33,341 nt of DNA from a virus. The stretch lies in the IMG/VR virus record IMGVR_UViG_3300017917_002445, positions 1-33,341 of that record; one strand, written 5' to 3'. The stretch's first letter is position 1, and each line of letters starts with the position of its first letter. A program made the translations under genes and the position numbers. Below, piece by piece: positions 15,401 to 26,200 of the stretch. The notes beneath the pieces were generated by a model. It saw only the letters and a list, made by a program, of their open reading frames with translations. It had not been told where the DNA came from and ran no database searches.

Positions 15401-16804
15401 TTGACTAGAAAAAATAGGAACAATGCTAGATCCACTCATCAATGGAAGTCCAGACAAAGATATTGCTGCTGTGTTTGAGTTTGTAGCAGATATAGGAAGA
15501 TTGCTTTCTTTAGAGTCTAGTGATTTTTCTATTGAAAAATTCATTACAAAGTCAGAAAGGTCTACCTCTAGTCTTGGAGAAATTTCAACCAAGTGCATTC
15601 TTTCAAGATCTACTGTAAGACTATCGCTTGAGTATGACTCAAAAGCTGGATTAGTTACTTGGCTAGCCTGAGTTACAGTAATCTTATTAATTGCTACCGT
15701 TTGATTGAGTGATCCGTTTGAACCAAAAGTTGGCATAGTTGACCAAGGTGTTTTTGTCCATTCTGAACCATTCCAATACAAAACAAGAACACCTGTAGCT
15801 ACCCCATCTGAATTTTCTGGCAACTCAATATCTGCAGAAAGAACATTTGAGGTATTTCTGACCAAAATAGCATTTTCATTAATGTCTATATTTATAGTTG
15901 GATTTGTCATAATGTTATTAATTTTAATAACAAGCTTGTTTGTATGTACATGCTCAGCATACATTGCAGAAATAGACTTAGACTCACTATCAGAAACAAA
16001 ATACTTATAAGCAGAAGTATTTGTTGGAGCTGCATGCTTTAGCATTGGAACAGGTGGATTTAAGAAAAGTGCACCTGGATTTCTTAAAATTGATGAAACT
16101 GGAGAATAAAAATTTTCTGTGTTATCTGCTATGACTTCTGTTGTTATTTTTCTAAAAAGTGATGGAGCAGAATTTGCTGAATTGCCAGTTGTAACATATG
16201 ACTCGCCTGGTCTAAATGTTGAGAATACTGACTCTGTTGGGAAGAATGAGTGATTTTTATAGTCAAATAATGTTGTCTCATATATTTCTGGCAATGTAAA
16301 CATTACCTCTGCATTTGTATTATTTCCAGAAATTGAGTGTGCAGATATTGTGTAATTTAGTGAAGATATAACATCGCTTGTTCCTGATGAACCAACATAT
16401 GTAACTATTCTTTCCCAGCCTAGGTTGCTTACTTCTGCTTGGCTAGAACCAAACTGTGTTGATGATCCTTCTCCATAAACATTTACTATTATTGGGTCTG
16501 AGCTATCTGTTTTTATATAGGTTATTATTTTATATGCATTACCAGAAAGTGATGCTGCATTATAAGTTACAGAGCCTGCCCCATCTTCCATTATAATTTT
16601 TTTAGTTGTAAAGTTTTCTTTTCCACCAGATGTTACTGACTCAGCAACCCCGTCTTCCAAGGTAATAGTTGCCTTTGTTCCATTTCCTGCAACAGTAATA
16701 TATGGGGTATTAAATAAGTTATGATTCCATTCTGCAGAAATGCAGGGCTGTAAGGTTATTGATTCAGATTCAGAAAAGACTGTTGAGCTGACATTACTTA
16801 GCAT
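12494..16804 (-). CDS. Very large tail hub / minor tail protein with carbohydrate-binding-like modules
   Basis: A 1,436-residue protein. The N-terminal ~200 residues look like a carbohydrate-binding beta sandwich ('YKIITYIKTDSSDPIIVNVY', 'NLGWERIVTYV'). Residues about 410-750 are hub-like ('VSIQCFDISKYLQSLP', 'SAFDVVSDILDLAGF', 'YGIMKFLSLQDIM'), similar to siphophage tail-hub proteins. Residues about 805-875 repeat the beta module of the BppU-like protein. Residues about 980-1120 resemble a concanavalin/LamG sandwich ('GLFFNKGGAETIYVTLNRI'). The C-terminus returns to the hub fold ('FGNPLFQVGDIVTFSYSL', 'ISHSFENGLSTSLVLNRI'). ATG 16804 overlaps the previous stop as TAATG, with GGAG 5 bases upstream. 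Lectin-like modules spliced into a hub protein suggest host recognition. Confidence 0.7.
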   Translation of the reverse strand: MLSNVSSTVFSESESITLQPCISAEWNHNLFNTPYITVAGNGTKATITLEDGVAESVTSGGKENFTTKKIIMEDGAGSVTYNAASLSGNAYKIITYIKTDSSDPIIVNVYGEGSSTQFGSSQAEVSNLGWERIVTYVGSSGTSDVISSLNYTISAHSISGNNTNAEVMFTLPEIYETTLFDYKNHSFFPTESVFSTFRPGESYVTTGNSANSAPSLFRKITTEVIADNTENFYSPVSSILRNPGALFLNPPVPMLKHAAPTNTSAYKYFVSDSESKSISAMYAEHVHTNKLVIKINNIMTNPTINIDINENAILVRNTSNVLSADIELPENSDGVATGVLVLYWNGSEWTKTPWSTMPTFGSNGSLNQTVAINKITVTQASQVTNPAFESYSSDSLTVDLERMHLVEISPRLEVDLSDFVMNFSIEKSLDSKESNLPISATNSNTAAISLSGLPLMSGSSIVPIFSSQNNTFNTVISKMLRKGIKFYTGYKLSEYSILSSGTVSGISSYVPGGVFYSESWDESDIDSVSIQCFDISKYLQSLPAPDYVSNQKSAFDVVSDILDLAGFTDYDYDSLYKVCNNKNFPLDIYYYSVYSKDTTLIASINELLLPYQIAVYIDEYGIMKFLSLQDIMSPTASSVASISDANVYQNGFSIQNKAKPGKISIKYTEPKIKQSLSLRNVQENNIKSSPSFVYVTSNDILWEQQKTDSVGFNYIKDGIEKQSTTLSTNGGDIDSIFYAYNRDSNGYAIIENEVVSFEYKEYELSTGTGSLKKTELVSIKNNLELQSEITRFIKKYGVQLRQSFADITDAVSDGEYIVYTANNSFKEGDKVSVSKVSPVAFNTTGTITNATSTSFTIASDRQGSYVSGGLASIGSQYDMTANPTGNINNVKRGLFGTVPSAHKRATSLSSKDLTATNIISNTSGEVNVVNKNTENSLYPSISRFRVYDSTPLLDIFKVITVSPTTEVDKGYHTYSVKFEFPPNTHAYAGLFFNKGGAETIYVTLNRIKLDNSPKYRYIMQIETESAVTHWVDITKVCNDIIANFPKIVNKTKLTDGTYSYGYIQDQVFDLQVVWEESDGSTGEDGTPEDKKTIFYVFLNGIKISGWQIPGGTYDEETNPLGTGWETIGKNEILGTRKNPSMDMIPSKDTQFGYCVANDGYPPQNAHPAIEYSKNTTGVLGYLREIYATTKPLQSRKVNNFLQDSEFLDGIIQDRPLALNSPSYMMQTTPEIKLINTYDVEYGTPAAVTANHSKIQYMWNYYAGNGVDDKGTTYKKLVNANSIAYSTLINSGHRGRIALANNASHQVWIKKEADSVNNFSINFTMYTHEAIVPSDPELIDYVVDIGNASEVVQIDTKWIQSKTSARKVMKLIESGLSGFSKNISLKIFGNPLFQVGDIVTFSYSLNGISQQRCIVSSISHSFENGLSTSLVLNRIQE

Positions 16805-17271
16805 TATATCTCCGTAAACTCAATAGTCATATCAACATAGTCAGCAAGCCTAGTTCTGTGGTTAAGTGTTTTTGAAAAAGCCGTAATAAATACTGTATAA
16901 ACCTGTGATTCTGTTTGTGCTGTTTTAAAATCATTATCTGCTGGTATTGATCCAGATGTAGTGATTTCAGAACTATTTACTTTGACATAAATAGGCTCTT
17001 TGCAGTTAGCATTATAAAAAGCTTCAAGCCAAGCTGGTCCATGGTTTTTATCAACGCACTCTGAAGTTTTTGTTGGAACATATTTCCAGTCTGTAGAAAT
17101 CTTATTCTTTTTTGCTACAACATATTTACGCATCTTGCCATTAGCCATGCGCTGTGAAGTCTCAATAAGTTCTGGGGTATAAGATATCTGACCTCTATTA
17201 TGGTCTGTAAGTTTGTACCATGTAGAGTTGTCTAGGGAAACCTCAATACCCGCACTTATTGGATAAACCAT
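16804..17271 (-). CDS. Minor/distal tail protein
   Basis: A 155-residue protein starting 'MVYPISAGIEVSLDNSTWY'. It is beta-rich with a tail-tube-like ending ('ADYVDMTIEFTEI'), as expected for a distal tail or tube-capping protein between tape measure and hub. ATG 17271 overlaps the tape measure stop as TAATG, with AGGTGG about 8 bases before it. Its own stop overlaps the start of the hub gene. Role is assigned from position plus general pattern; I cannot name a specific family. Confidence 0.6.
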   Translation of the reverse strand: MVYPISAGIEVSLDNSTWYKLTDHNRGQISYTPELIETSQRMANGKMRKYVVAKKNKISTDWKYVPTKTSECVDKNHGPAWLEAFYNANCKEPIYVKVNSSEITTSGSIPADNDFKTAQTESQVYTVFITAFSKTLNHRTRLADYVDMTIEFTEI

Positions 17272-20200
17272 TAAATTACCACCTTGTTAGTTTGATTATT
17301 TTGGGAAGCCACTAACTTAAGCTTTGCCATTACTTGGTTTGCTATATCGTTGGCACTTGTATTTCCACCGTTAACAACCATATCAATATTATACACTGTA
17401 TTGGAATTTGATGTTGAAGAATTAATGTCAGCATCTCTTCTAAGTCTATTCATATAGTCTTCCTGATATACCCCTTCAGTTCCAGACTTAAGTACCGCAC
17501 TAAGTTCTTGTCCATATGGACCAGGGATTGGACCATTCCAACTATGGAATTTAGGAACCATTCCACCAGTTGATAGGTTTGCTACCTTTGCATATTCAAG
17601 TAAATCTTTAAATTCTTTAGAATCTATTGATGTGTCTTGTGTTACATTGTAGCGTTTCATTGCCTCTATCCAGCTTCTTCCCTTTGATAAAAGTGCTGGA
17701 GCCAAGGTTGTATCTGATATTAATGCTTCTACAAAACCTGGATCTCTAAAATACCCGTGACCATCTTGCATTGATTTCATGAGTAATCTACTCAATGTTT
17801 TGCCGTAAAGATTTGCAGATGCATCACCAAGATCAATTCCTGGAATAGTAATGTCTTTTGGTATTTTTCCATTTGCATTTTTTTCTAGTAATCCACGGAA
17901 ATATGGGTAGTCAGGTGTTCCGTATAGGAAGTCTTTAAATCTTGCATATAATGAAGGTGATTTGCTTGCCCACAATTCATAATTGTCAATAATAAATTTA
18001 TCAACCATTTGACCTTTACCATCAAGAATAAGTTTATCAATCATATCTCTTAATGACCAGAATCCTCCAGCAGAATCTGCAGCATGAACAGCTTCATGGG
18101 CTACAGCTTTAGCTCCAACTTCATCTGGCAAATGAATTGAATGGTCTGATCCTCCCCTATAAAATCCTCCTGTCAATGGAGGCATTTCTTCTCTAAAGAG
18201 TTGTGGTGTTCTTGAAATACCGTAGTATTCCATTATTGAGCTGATTACTCTTTCTACCTCTGAAGATTCTTTCAATACTGTTCCTTTTACAGAAGGTAAA
18301 GTAGAAGGAGCATCCTCAAATGTTACTCTTACACCGCTGGCAATAGCTCTTTCCTGCATGGCCTCTAAACTATTTAAGTCTTTAATGTTTGTTTTAAAGT
18401 CACCATGCAATACTGCCATCTTAACAGCTTCAAGGCTATCAACCCAAGCTTTACTTGATGTACTAACACCAATTTGTTCTAACAAGCGATGACTGTTAAG
18501 GTCTGACTCCATAATACTAATGTCAGATCCATTATGTTTTTCAACCATTATGCCGTTATTTTCTGCCCACTTAAGATAACTATTATTAAGGTCAAAGTTG
18601 TCTAGTGAGTGTTGACCTTGACCAATATATGGTGTATCTATTCCAAGCATTTTTTTAAGTTCTTGTCTTGACCACTCTAGGACTTCTTTTTCCTCTCTTC
18701 CAGCCATACCGTCAAGCCATGGCTGTGATGGTGTCCATCCTTCTGGTGCATCAGGGTTATTTCTCATTACTAAAGCAGCTCTATCTTCATCAGTATACTC
18801 TGACTTAAGCAAACGGTATATATCTTTTGTCTTTGGGTCTACCGTTACTAATGAAGGTTTTTCTCCTGGCTTAATTAAACCTTTTCTTATTAGTTCTGCT
18901 GTATATGATGCTTCATCATAAAAAGATGGTCTAATTACTGGTGGGTTAGGGAAATGCAAAGCTTTACCTGGACCAAGTGCCCAATACATATCTATCGTGT
19001 CTGCATTGTATGGAAGACCATTAGATTTTATTAGTGTTTCCAGATCCATTCCAATTTCTGAATAATTTGTACCACCAGTTCTTTCTATATGTCCAGCAAC
19101 TACACTTTCTGCAGTTGTGTGTACGGTGCTTCTTGAGTGTCCTGCTGGCAAACCTTCTTCATCAAATTTACCCATTGTGTGATATCCATGAGGATATATG
19201 TCAACACTGCCATCAGCATTACGAACTACTGGATGTGGTGTTGCATGGAATATTGGAGCCTGTGAAGTATTAATAGGCTCTACACCTTCTAAGAATGATG
19301 ATGGGGCTTTTGCTGCTGCTATTCTTTCTGCTTTATTTTTTTCAATCATAGCAACAAAAGCATTTCTTCTCTTTACAATGTTTATTTGTGCTTCAATATT
19401 TCCATTTAGGTAAGCCAGCATTTCTGCAAAACCATCTGTATTTTCTTTATTAAGTTTTGCTCCAGTATCATCCATACCAACTGCTGATGCCATGCGAACA
19501 GCAAATTCTTCTTCTTCAGGTCCAAATGTTTTATTTTTAAAGTTTTCAAGCATTCTCTTAGCATATGCATTGTTAGGGTTTAGCCTTAATGCTTCTTCAA
19601 GTAATCCTATTGGAGTTGTTGGTACAGCATGTGCACCAACTTCTGCTGTTGCTGAAACATCTTCTGTATGACCCTTAAAGCTAATTCTACTCTTATCTCC
19701 ACCAACTGTATAAATTGGATAACTATATCCATCAAGATCAACCATTTCTTTTTGGAATATTGCTTGCTGCTGTTCAGCTTTTGTAAAGGCTCCAGCAACC
19801 TTGGGAGCTGAAATACCTGGTTTTGGCTTTAACCCAGAAGAGACACCAACGCCTGAGCTGAATGGTTTTGAGAATCCCAGCATTGCAGATACTCCAAGGT
19901 TTTGAACAAGCTTTGGAAGTGCTGCTCCAATGTATTTAAATGATCCTGTTGGTAGTAATGATCCTAATCCTGGAATTCCAAATTGAGTTCCTAATGTTTC
20001 TACACCAGTTCTTCCTAATGCAGAAGCTGCTGCACCTCTTAATCCTCCAGTAAGAACATTAACTAGCCCATAAATATATTCTCCAGCACCTGGAAGTAAA
20101 CCTTGATTTTCTCTGTTATATGCATTTGGTCCCATCAAAAGGCTTAGCAAGCCTTTCTTTGTTCCTTCAAAAATTGGTCCAGTACCTTGGTTTTGTCCGC

Positions 20201-23200
20201 CAAGTAATGACTTCCAGTTTGCACCTGTTGTTATTGTGCTCCAGAAAGATGGTGTTTCTGGTTTTACTGTTTTAAACTTTTTCTTTGGGTCAAGTGCGGA
20301 CATTGATGGAGGAACAACAACTCCATTTGCACCATGAGAATGACCTACTGGCCCACCCTTGTGGAACTTAGACACCATTCCACCTTTTGCAAGATTATTT
20401 CTAACTAAATAATCATAAAAATCAAAATATTCATTAGACACTCTTGAGGTGTTTTGATTTATACCATAACGATCAAGAATTGTTACCCAGTCTTTTGCTT
20501 TTTGTTTTACTGCAAATGGTACTGCAGCTCCAGCTGACTCATATGCACTTGTTAGGTATCCCTTAATAAACTCTGGGTCCATCATGTACTCATACCCAGG
20601 ACCTAGTTTTGTTGATGCATCCATTAATTGTCTTAATGTGCTCTGATTATATATTGCATTATTTCTAAATGGATCAAGAATATTTAATTCATTTCTAGTT
20701 GATTTTGGAATTCTATAAATATTTCCATCTGCAGTTCCTTCTAAGATTCCTCTAAAATATGGGAACATAGATGGTTGTTCTTTTTGTAAGTATTGTTCTA
20801 TTTCATAATACAGTGATGGACTTTTTGCCTGAAAAAATTCATTCATTGCACTTGCAAACCTTACAGCTTCATCTATGCCTTTTTCTTGAGCTATGTATCT
20901 TGACATTTTTTTGTATGACTCAAATGAGCTAGTATAGTCTACATGGTGAAATGCTTCATGTGCTACTGTGAATGGAGTTGTTTTCTTTCCTACATTCATG
21001 GATTCGTCTGCTACATTATAAAAACCAGATCCTTTATCTAAACTTCTATTTTTATTAACTTTAACATTTCTTGGTATAGTTGGTGCATTTGTGTTTTTGA
21101 CTGCACTAACTACTTCTTGTATATCTTTTTCTCTTTTTATTACTGCCTCATATGGAGAATCTTTAAAGAATCTGCGAAGTGCTGCTGGCATTGCTTTTTC
21201 TGTAGCACTTAATGTAGTTTTTGTTGCAGCTGATCCAGCAATACCTGCTCCACCTCTAATGGGAAAAAATGCTGTCAATACTGATGCTATATCCATACCC
21301 TTTGCAAAACCTGGTCCAGCTGCTGCATAGGGATTTTCAAATCTTTCATTTCCAAATAGTCTTGCAATTTGTCCAACCATAAACATTTCTGCAGTTGTAC
21401 TTATGTCTTTTTCGCTAGCTTGAAATAAACCACTATTCTTTGTTCCATTTGCAAGAATAAATTTACCTATGGACTTAATGGTGTCCATTATGCCAAAGCT
21501 AACAGCTCCAAGCTGTCCATTTTGAGACATTTTATCGCCAAGCTTATCCCACCAAGACTTAGAGTCTATTGGCTCTGTTGTGCCACTACCAAATCTTTGA
21601 ACAAGTCCTCCAGTAGCAAACTTTTGGGTATTTACATTATTAAGGAATCCTGTTCCATATTGTTTTACAGCAGAAGCTCTAATTACATACTCACCATTTG
21701 AAAGCATAGCTGGAATAGAATCAGATGTGCCAGTTCCTGGACCATTTACGCTACCGCCAGGTTCATAGTGACGAATATATCCGCCATCTGCTTTTTTGAC
21801 TGGCTCACCCATTCTGATGAAGTCATCTTTTCCTTGTTTCTTTAAAACCTTAAACGTATATGTAAGCCCATCTTTTCCTTTTAGGTCAACAATAAGGAAT
21901 TTTTCATCTTTCTGAAATTCAATTTGACTTCTAACATACTCTTCAAGTATATCCATTTCTGTTTTTAATGTTGGATTTTTAAGGCGAGTTATTTTTTCTA
22001 TAAATGATTCATTCCATGCTTTAGAAGGATCAATCTCGGAGGCTGATACTGGGCCAGCTGGAACTGGTACCCCGTTGTCGCCAGTTATATATCCAGCAGT
22101 TGGCTTATTTTTTTCTACGTATGCTTTTATTACTGCTGGGTTTGTTGATACTGGCTGTGGATTTGCAAATGTACCTAGGCTTCTTAAATCATTAGGGCCA
22201 CCAAATACTGGAGGTAAGTTATCTACAATCTTGTCCGCCCCATCACCTACGGCATCTGATATCTTTGTTGCTGAATCATTAATTGCAGATTTTACTTCTT
22301 CTAGTTTATCTATTTGCTCCTGAAGCTTGTTAGCCTGTGCCTCTAGCTTAGCAAGTCTTGCATCATTATTAAATTCTGCAATGTTTGCAAGTTTTTGCTG
22401 TTCAAGGTTTGCAGCCTCAATGTAATTACCCGACATTTTTGCTTCAGCAATTTTTTGATCAAGGTCTGCTTGTTTTTGGCTAAAGTCATTTTGTTTTTTA
22501 TTTTGCTCAGTTATAGCTCTTTCAATCTTTAAAATTTTATCTAGTTCTGCTTTTTTCTTTTTAAGAGCATCTATGGCTTTTGTTGTTGTTTCAAGTTGTT
22601 TTGTCTGCTCTTTAGTTAGAGCAGATGTTGTTTGTGTTTCTTTTTTCTGGAACTTGTCTGGATTGTCTGCTAAGTATTTTGTTGCCTCTTCAATTAATTG
22701 CTGTGCTGTTGTTTTTTTAGTAATGTCTTGTCTAAGTCCTCTTTGCCAAGCTTGAAGAATATATGCTCCTCCAGAACTAGTCATACCAGGGATTGACATA
22801 AGAACCTTAGCTGCAGCTGCCATCTCTTTATTGCCAACACTAAGGTATGCATAATACATTGCGCTTAAAGCTTCAGCTGCATTAAGTCCAGCAGCTGCAA
22901 TGCCATTGATCACTCCCTCTAGTTCTGTAAGTGAACTTGCTTGATATGCAACAGACATTATTTGTGTAAGAGATTCACCAAGGGCAACTGAGTTTCCTGC
23001 TGCATTCTTTAATGATTTTGTTACTGCATCTGTTTGATTCTTAAAGGAAATAAAAGTTGATCCAACCATTGCAAGATGACCGCTAGATGATAATATTAAG
23101 TCTAGTGTTTTTTGTGCTTGGTCTGGTTTGATTTGTCCAAGAGCAACTTGAGTTGTAACAAAAGCTTGTGCTATTTCTTTAATCTTTTCTGGGTCTTTTT

Positions 23201-26200
23201 CATTGGTAAGGCCTGTGATTAAGTCTTTAAGAGGATTTCCTTCTGGTAAAGATTCAAGCATCTGTTTAAATGCTGCAAGTTCTTGTGTTGAATAACCAAA
23301 GCTCTTGCCTAATTCCATTACTCCATTTTTAGTTGATAGAGAGGTAGCATTAAGATTAGCTAATGTTATATCTACTGTTGCTGCTACGTTTCCAAAATAT
23401 GTTGCAAGATCTGCGCTGGCCTGGAACACAGCTTCTTGCATAGCCTTTTGCTGTCTTTCCTTTTCTAGCAAATCACCAATAGCAGCAGTAACTAATCCTA
23501 CCGCTGCTCCTGCAGCAGCTCCCCAAGGTCCAAACATTGCTCCCATTGCAGCCATATTGAGTGAGCTTGTAACCATGGCTTTTCCTGTAAAATCAGGTAG
23601 TGCTGACATAGCCATGCTTCCAGCCATAATACCCATACCAGCCATCATTCCACCACTACTAAGTCCTGGCTTAGATTTTTCTTTTAGCTCATTAAGCTTC
23701 TTTCTTCTTTCTTCTCTTCTTCTTTCTTCCGCTGTTAGCCCAGCAACAATAGGAAGCATAATTGAGTTTTCATTAGGAAGAACACCAATTTGTGCTGGGC
23801 CCTGTTCTCTAGTTGCAACTCTTCTTGGTTTTTTAGCTGATTCCTTAACTATTGCTGTATCTATAGACTGTACTGCAATTTGACCAACTCTTGTACCTGA
23901 TGCTCTTACTGAACCTTCTAGTGCAGCTAATTCATTTCTTAGTCCAGCGATGATATCTCTTGCTGTTTGTCTTGTTGCTTCTGATGGAGATTTTGTCTTT
24001 GCTCCCTTTGCAACTCCAGTTACTGCAGCCTCTCCAACTCTTATTCCAGCTTTTTCTGCCTCTATTACAACTTGACGAGCAAGCTCGTGAACATCTCCAG
24101 CATATTGATCAAGTTTAATTCTTGTTGTTTTAGAAAGTTTATCGTACAATGCATCAAGCTCTGCAATGCTCTTAAGCCCTGCTGCTTTAGCTGCTTCTGG
24201 GGTCCAATTAAAAGATTGCTTAACAGGATAATATCCTGGAATAACTGATTGTACGTCAGCATTTACTCTATCCTTTCTTCTCCCATCTGCATAAGATCCA
24301 GGAAGAGCTTTTCTTCCTCCAGTTCCCTTTCCTTCTGGCAGAACTCCAATTTGTTTTTGCTCTTCATATGCAGCTTCCATTCTAGCATTGCCTTTAATAG
24401 CCCTTTCAGTGCTTTTTGTGACAATATCTTCCATGTCTTCTGCAGTCATTACTGTTTCTTCCAACAGCTTTTTACGCATCTTAGTTTCTATTAATGCTTT
24501 TTGATCTCTCTTTTTTAGCTGCTGTTCTTCTTCTGTTAAAGTTATTCCAATTTTTTCAAGGCTTCTAGCTTCTAGAATTTCATTTTTCTTTCTTGCAGTT
24601 AATTTACCTTGGTCAAATAAAGCCTGCTCTTCTTTAGTTAAAGCTACAGAAAGGTCTACTCCAGCTTGCTCTGCAAGTGTTTCTAATGCTTTTCTAACAT
24701 TTGCGATTGGTGCTTTCATTACCCTTTCAAGATTTTTTTCATCTGTAGATTCTAATAAAAAGTTGCTTATACCTTCTGTCATACTTTCTTTAAGTTTTTG
24801 TCTTGCTACAGATATTTCTTCTTCACTTGCCCCGCCAGTTCTCATTCTTTCTATCAAAGGAGAATTAAAAGCATCTCCTCTTTCAACTGCGTCTGCCTGA
24901 AATAATCTTAACGGTGCTACTTTATCAGTTCCAGTTTCACCAATTAGCTGGTTAAATTCTCTTGATGCAACATTTACTCTGTTATCAAGTAAAGTAATTA
25001 AACCTCCATTAGCATTTTTTATTAATTGATCTACTGCGGTTTTAATGTTTGGAGGAAGTTCTTTTCCTAATTGAGACTCTATAGTTGCCATATGATCTAA
25101 CAATTGAGAAGCAGTCATATGTATTGGACCACCAAAATGAGATAGCTCATATCCTCTTGCTACTGGCTGCGCTTTTACGTTTCCTGTGGGTTCTTTTCTC
25201 CACTTTGCTTTTTCTACAACATTATCTTCAAATTTTGATGTATTTACTTCTTCGTCACCAGAACCAAACTTAGGAAGTTGTCCAGAAACAAGTGCACGAA
25301 CAACATCTGGGTGTCTTGCAACTTGTAGTGCTGGAATAATAGCTTCACCATTAGAAACTCTTGCAAGAATTGAGTCGGACGTTCCTGTGCCTGGGCCACG
25401 AATTATTACTCCATCGCTACCGTTTGCAAAACCTGGAAGCTTTGGAGTTTTCATCATTCCAGGGTTCATAGTAGCAAATTTTGCACCTGCTACTAAAGCT
25501 TGTTCATAAGCAACACGAAGCTGATTTACAGCTGTAGCCTCAACAGAGAATTGCTGTGTAAGTCTTGCATGTGACTGCTCAAGAGAGTGAGCTGCTGCAG
25601 CTGCTTCTAGCTGCTCATTTGTCATGTACTGAGTTTGTTCTCCAAGGTTTTGGCTTTGTCCAGTTAGTTTTTGATAGCCAGTTCTTAGAGTTACAAATAG
25701 CTTTAATATGTTTGCAATTCCGTTTGCTAACAAACCAAATGTCATGAGGAATACTGGTCCAAGACCACCTATAACTCCTACAGTTATTGCGATAAACTTT
25801 TTTGTTCCTTCAGACAACCCATTAAATTTATCCAACACTTTGCTAACAAATTCAAGGATTGGTGCAACAGAGTTCATAAAGACTTCTCCTACTGGAGCAA
25901 GAGATGCCTTTAGTCTTGCTACTGCTGCTTCAAATTTAATCAGTGCTGACTCTGATGTTACGCCTAATTCTTTTGCTGTAAGTGTTGCAAGATTAGAAGC
26001 TGATTGACCTGCTAAATCAAGAACTCTAGAAGCTTGATTTCCTTGCTGGATTACGTTACTCAGTAATGTAGAAATACGAGCAAACTGAAACTTTCCAAAC
26101 ATTGTTTCAATTGCTCTAGCTCTTGATAGTGGATCAAGTTTATCTAATTGCTGAGCAAACTCAATTACAGTTTTCTTTAGATTGCCAGCATTTTTTGTAA

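Noticed and set aside
23305-23883. A 192-codon open frame on the plus strand
   Set aside because: It lies antisense to the tape measure gene, has low-complexity Ala/Ser/Pro composition typical of a shadow frame, and has no ribosome site or context.
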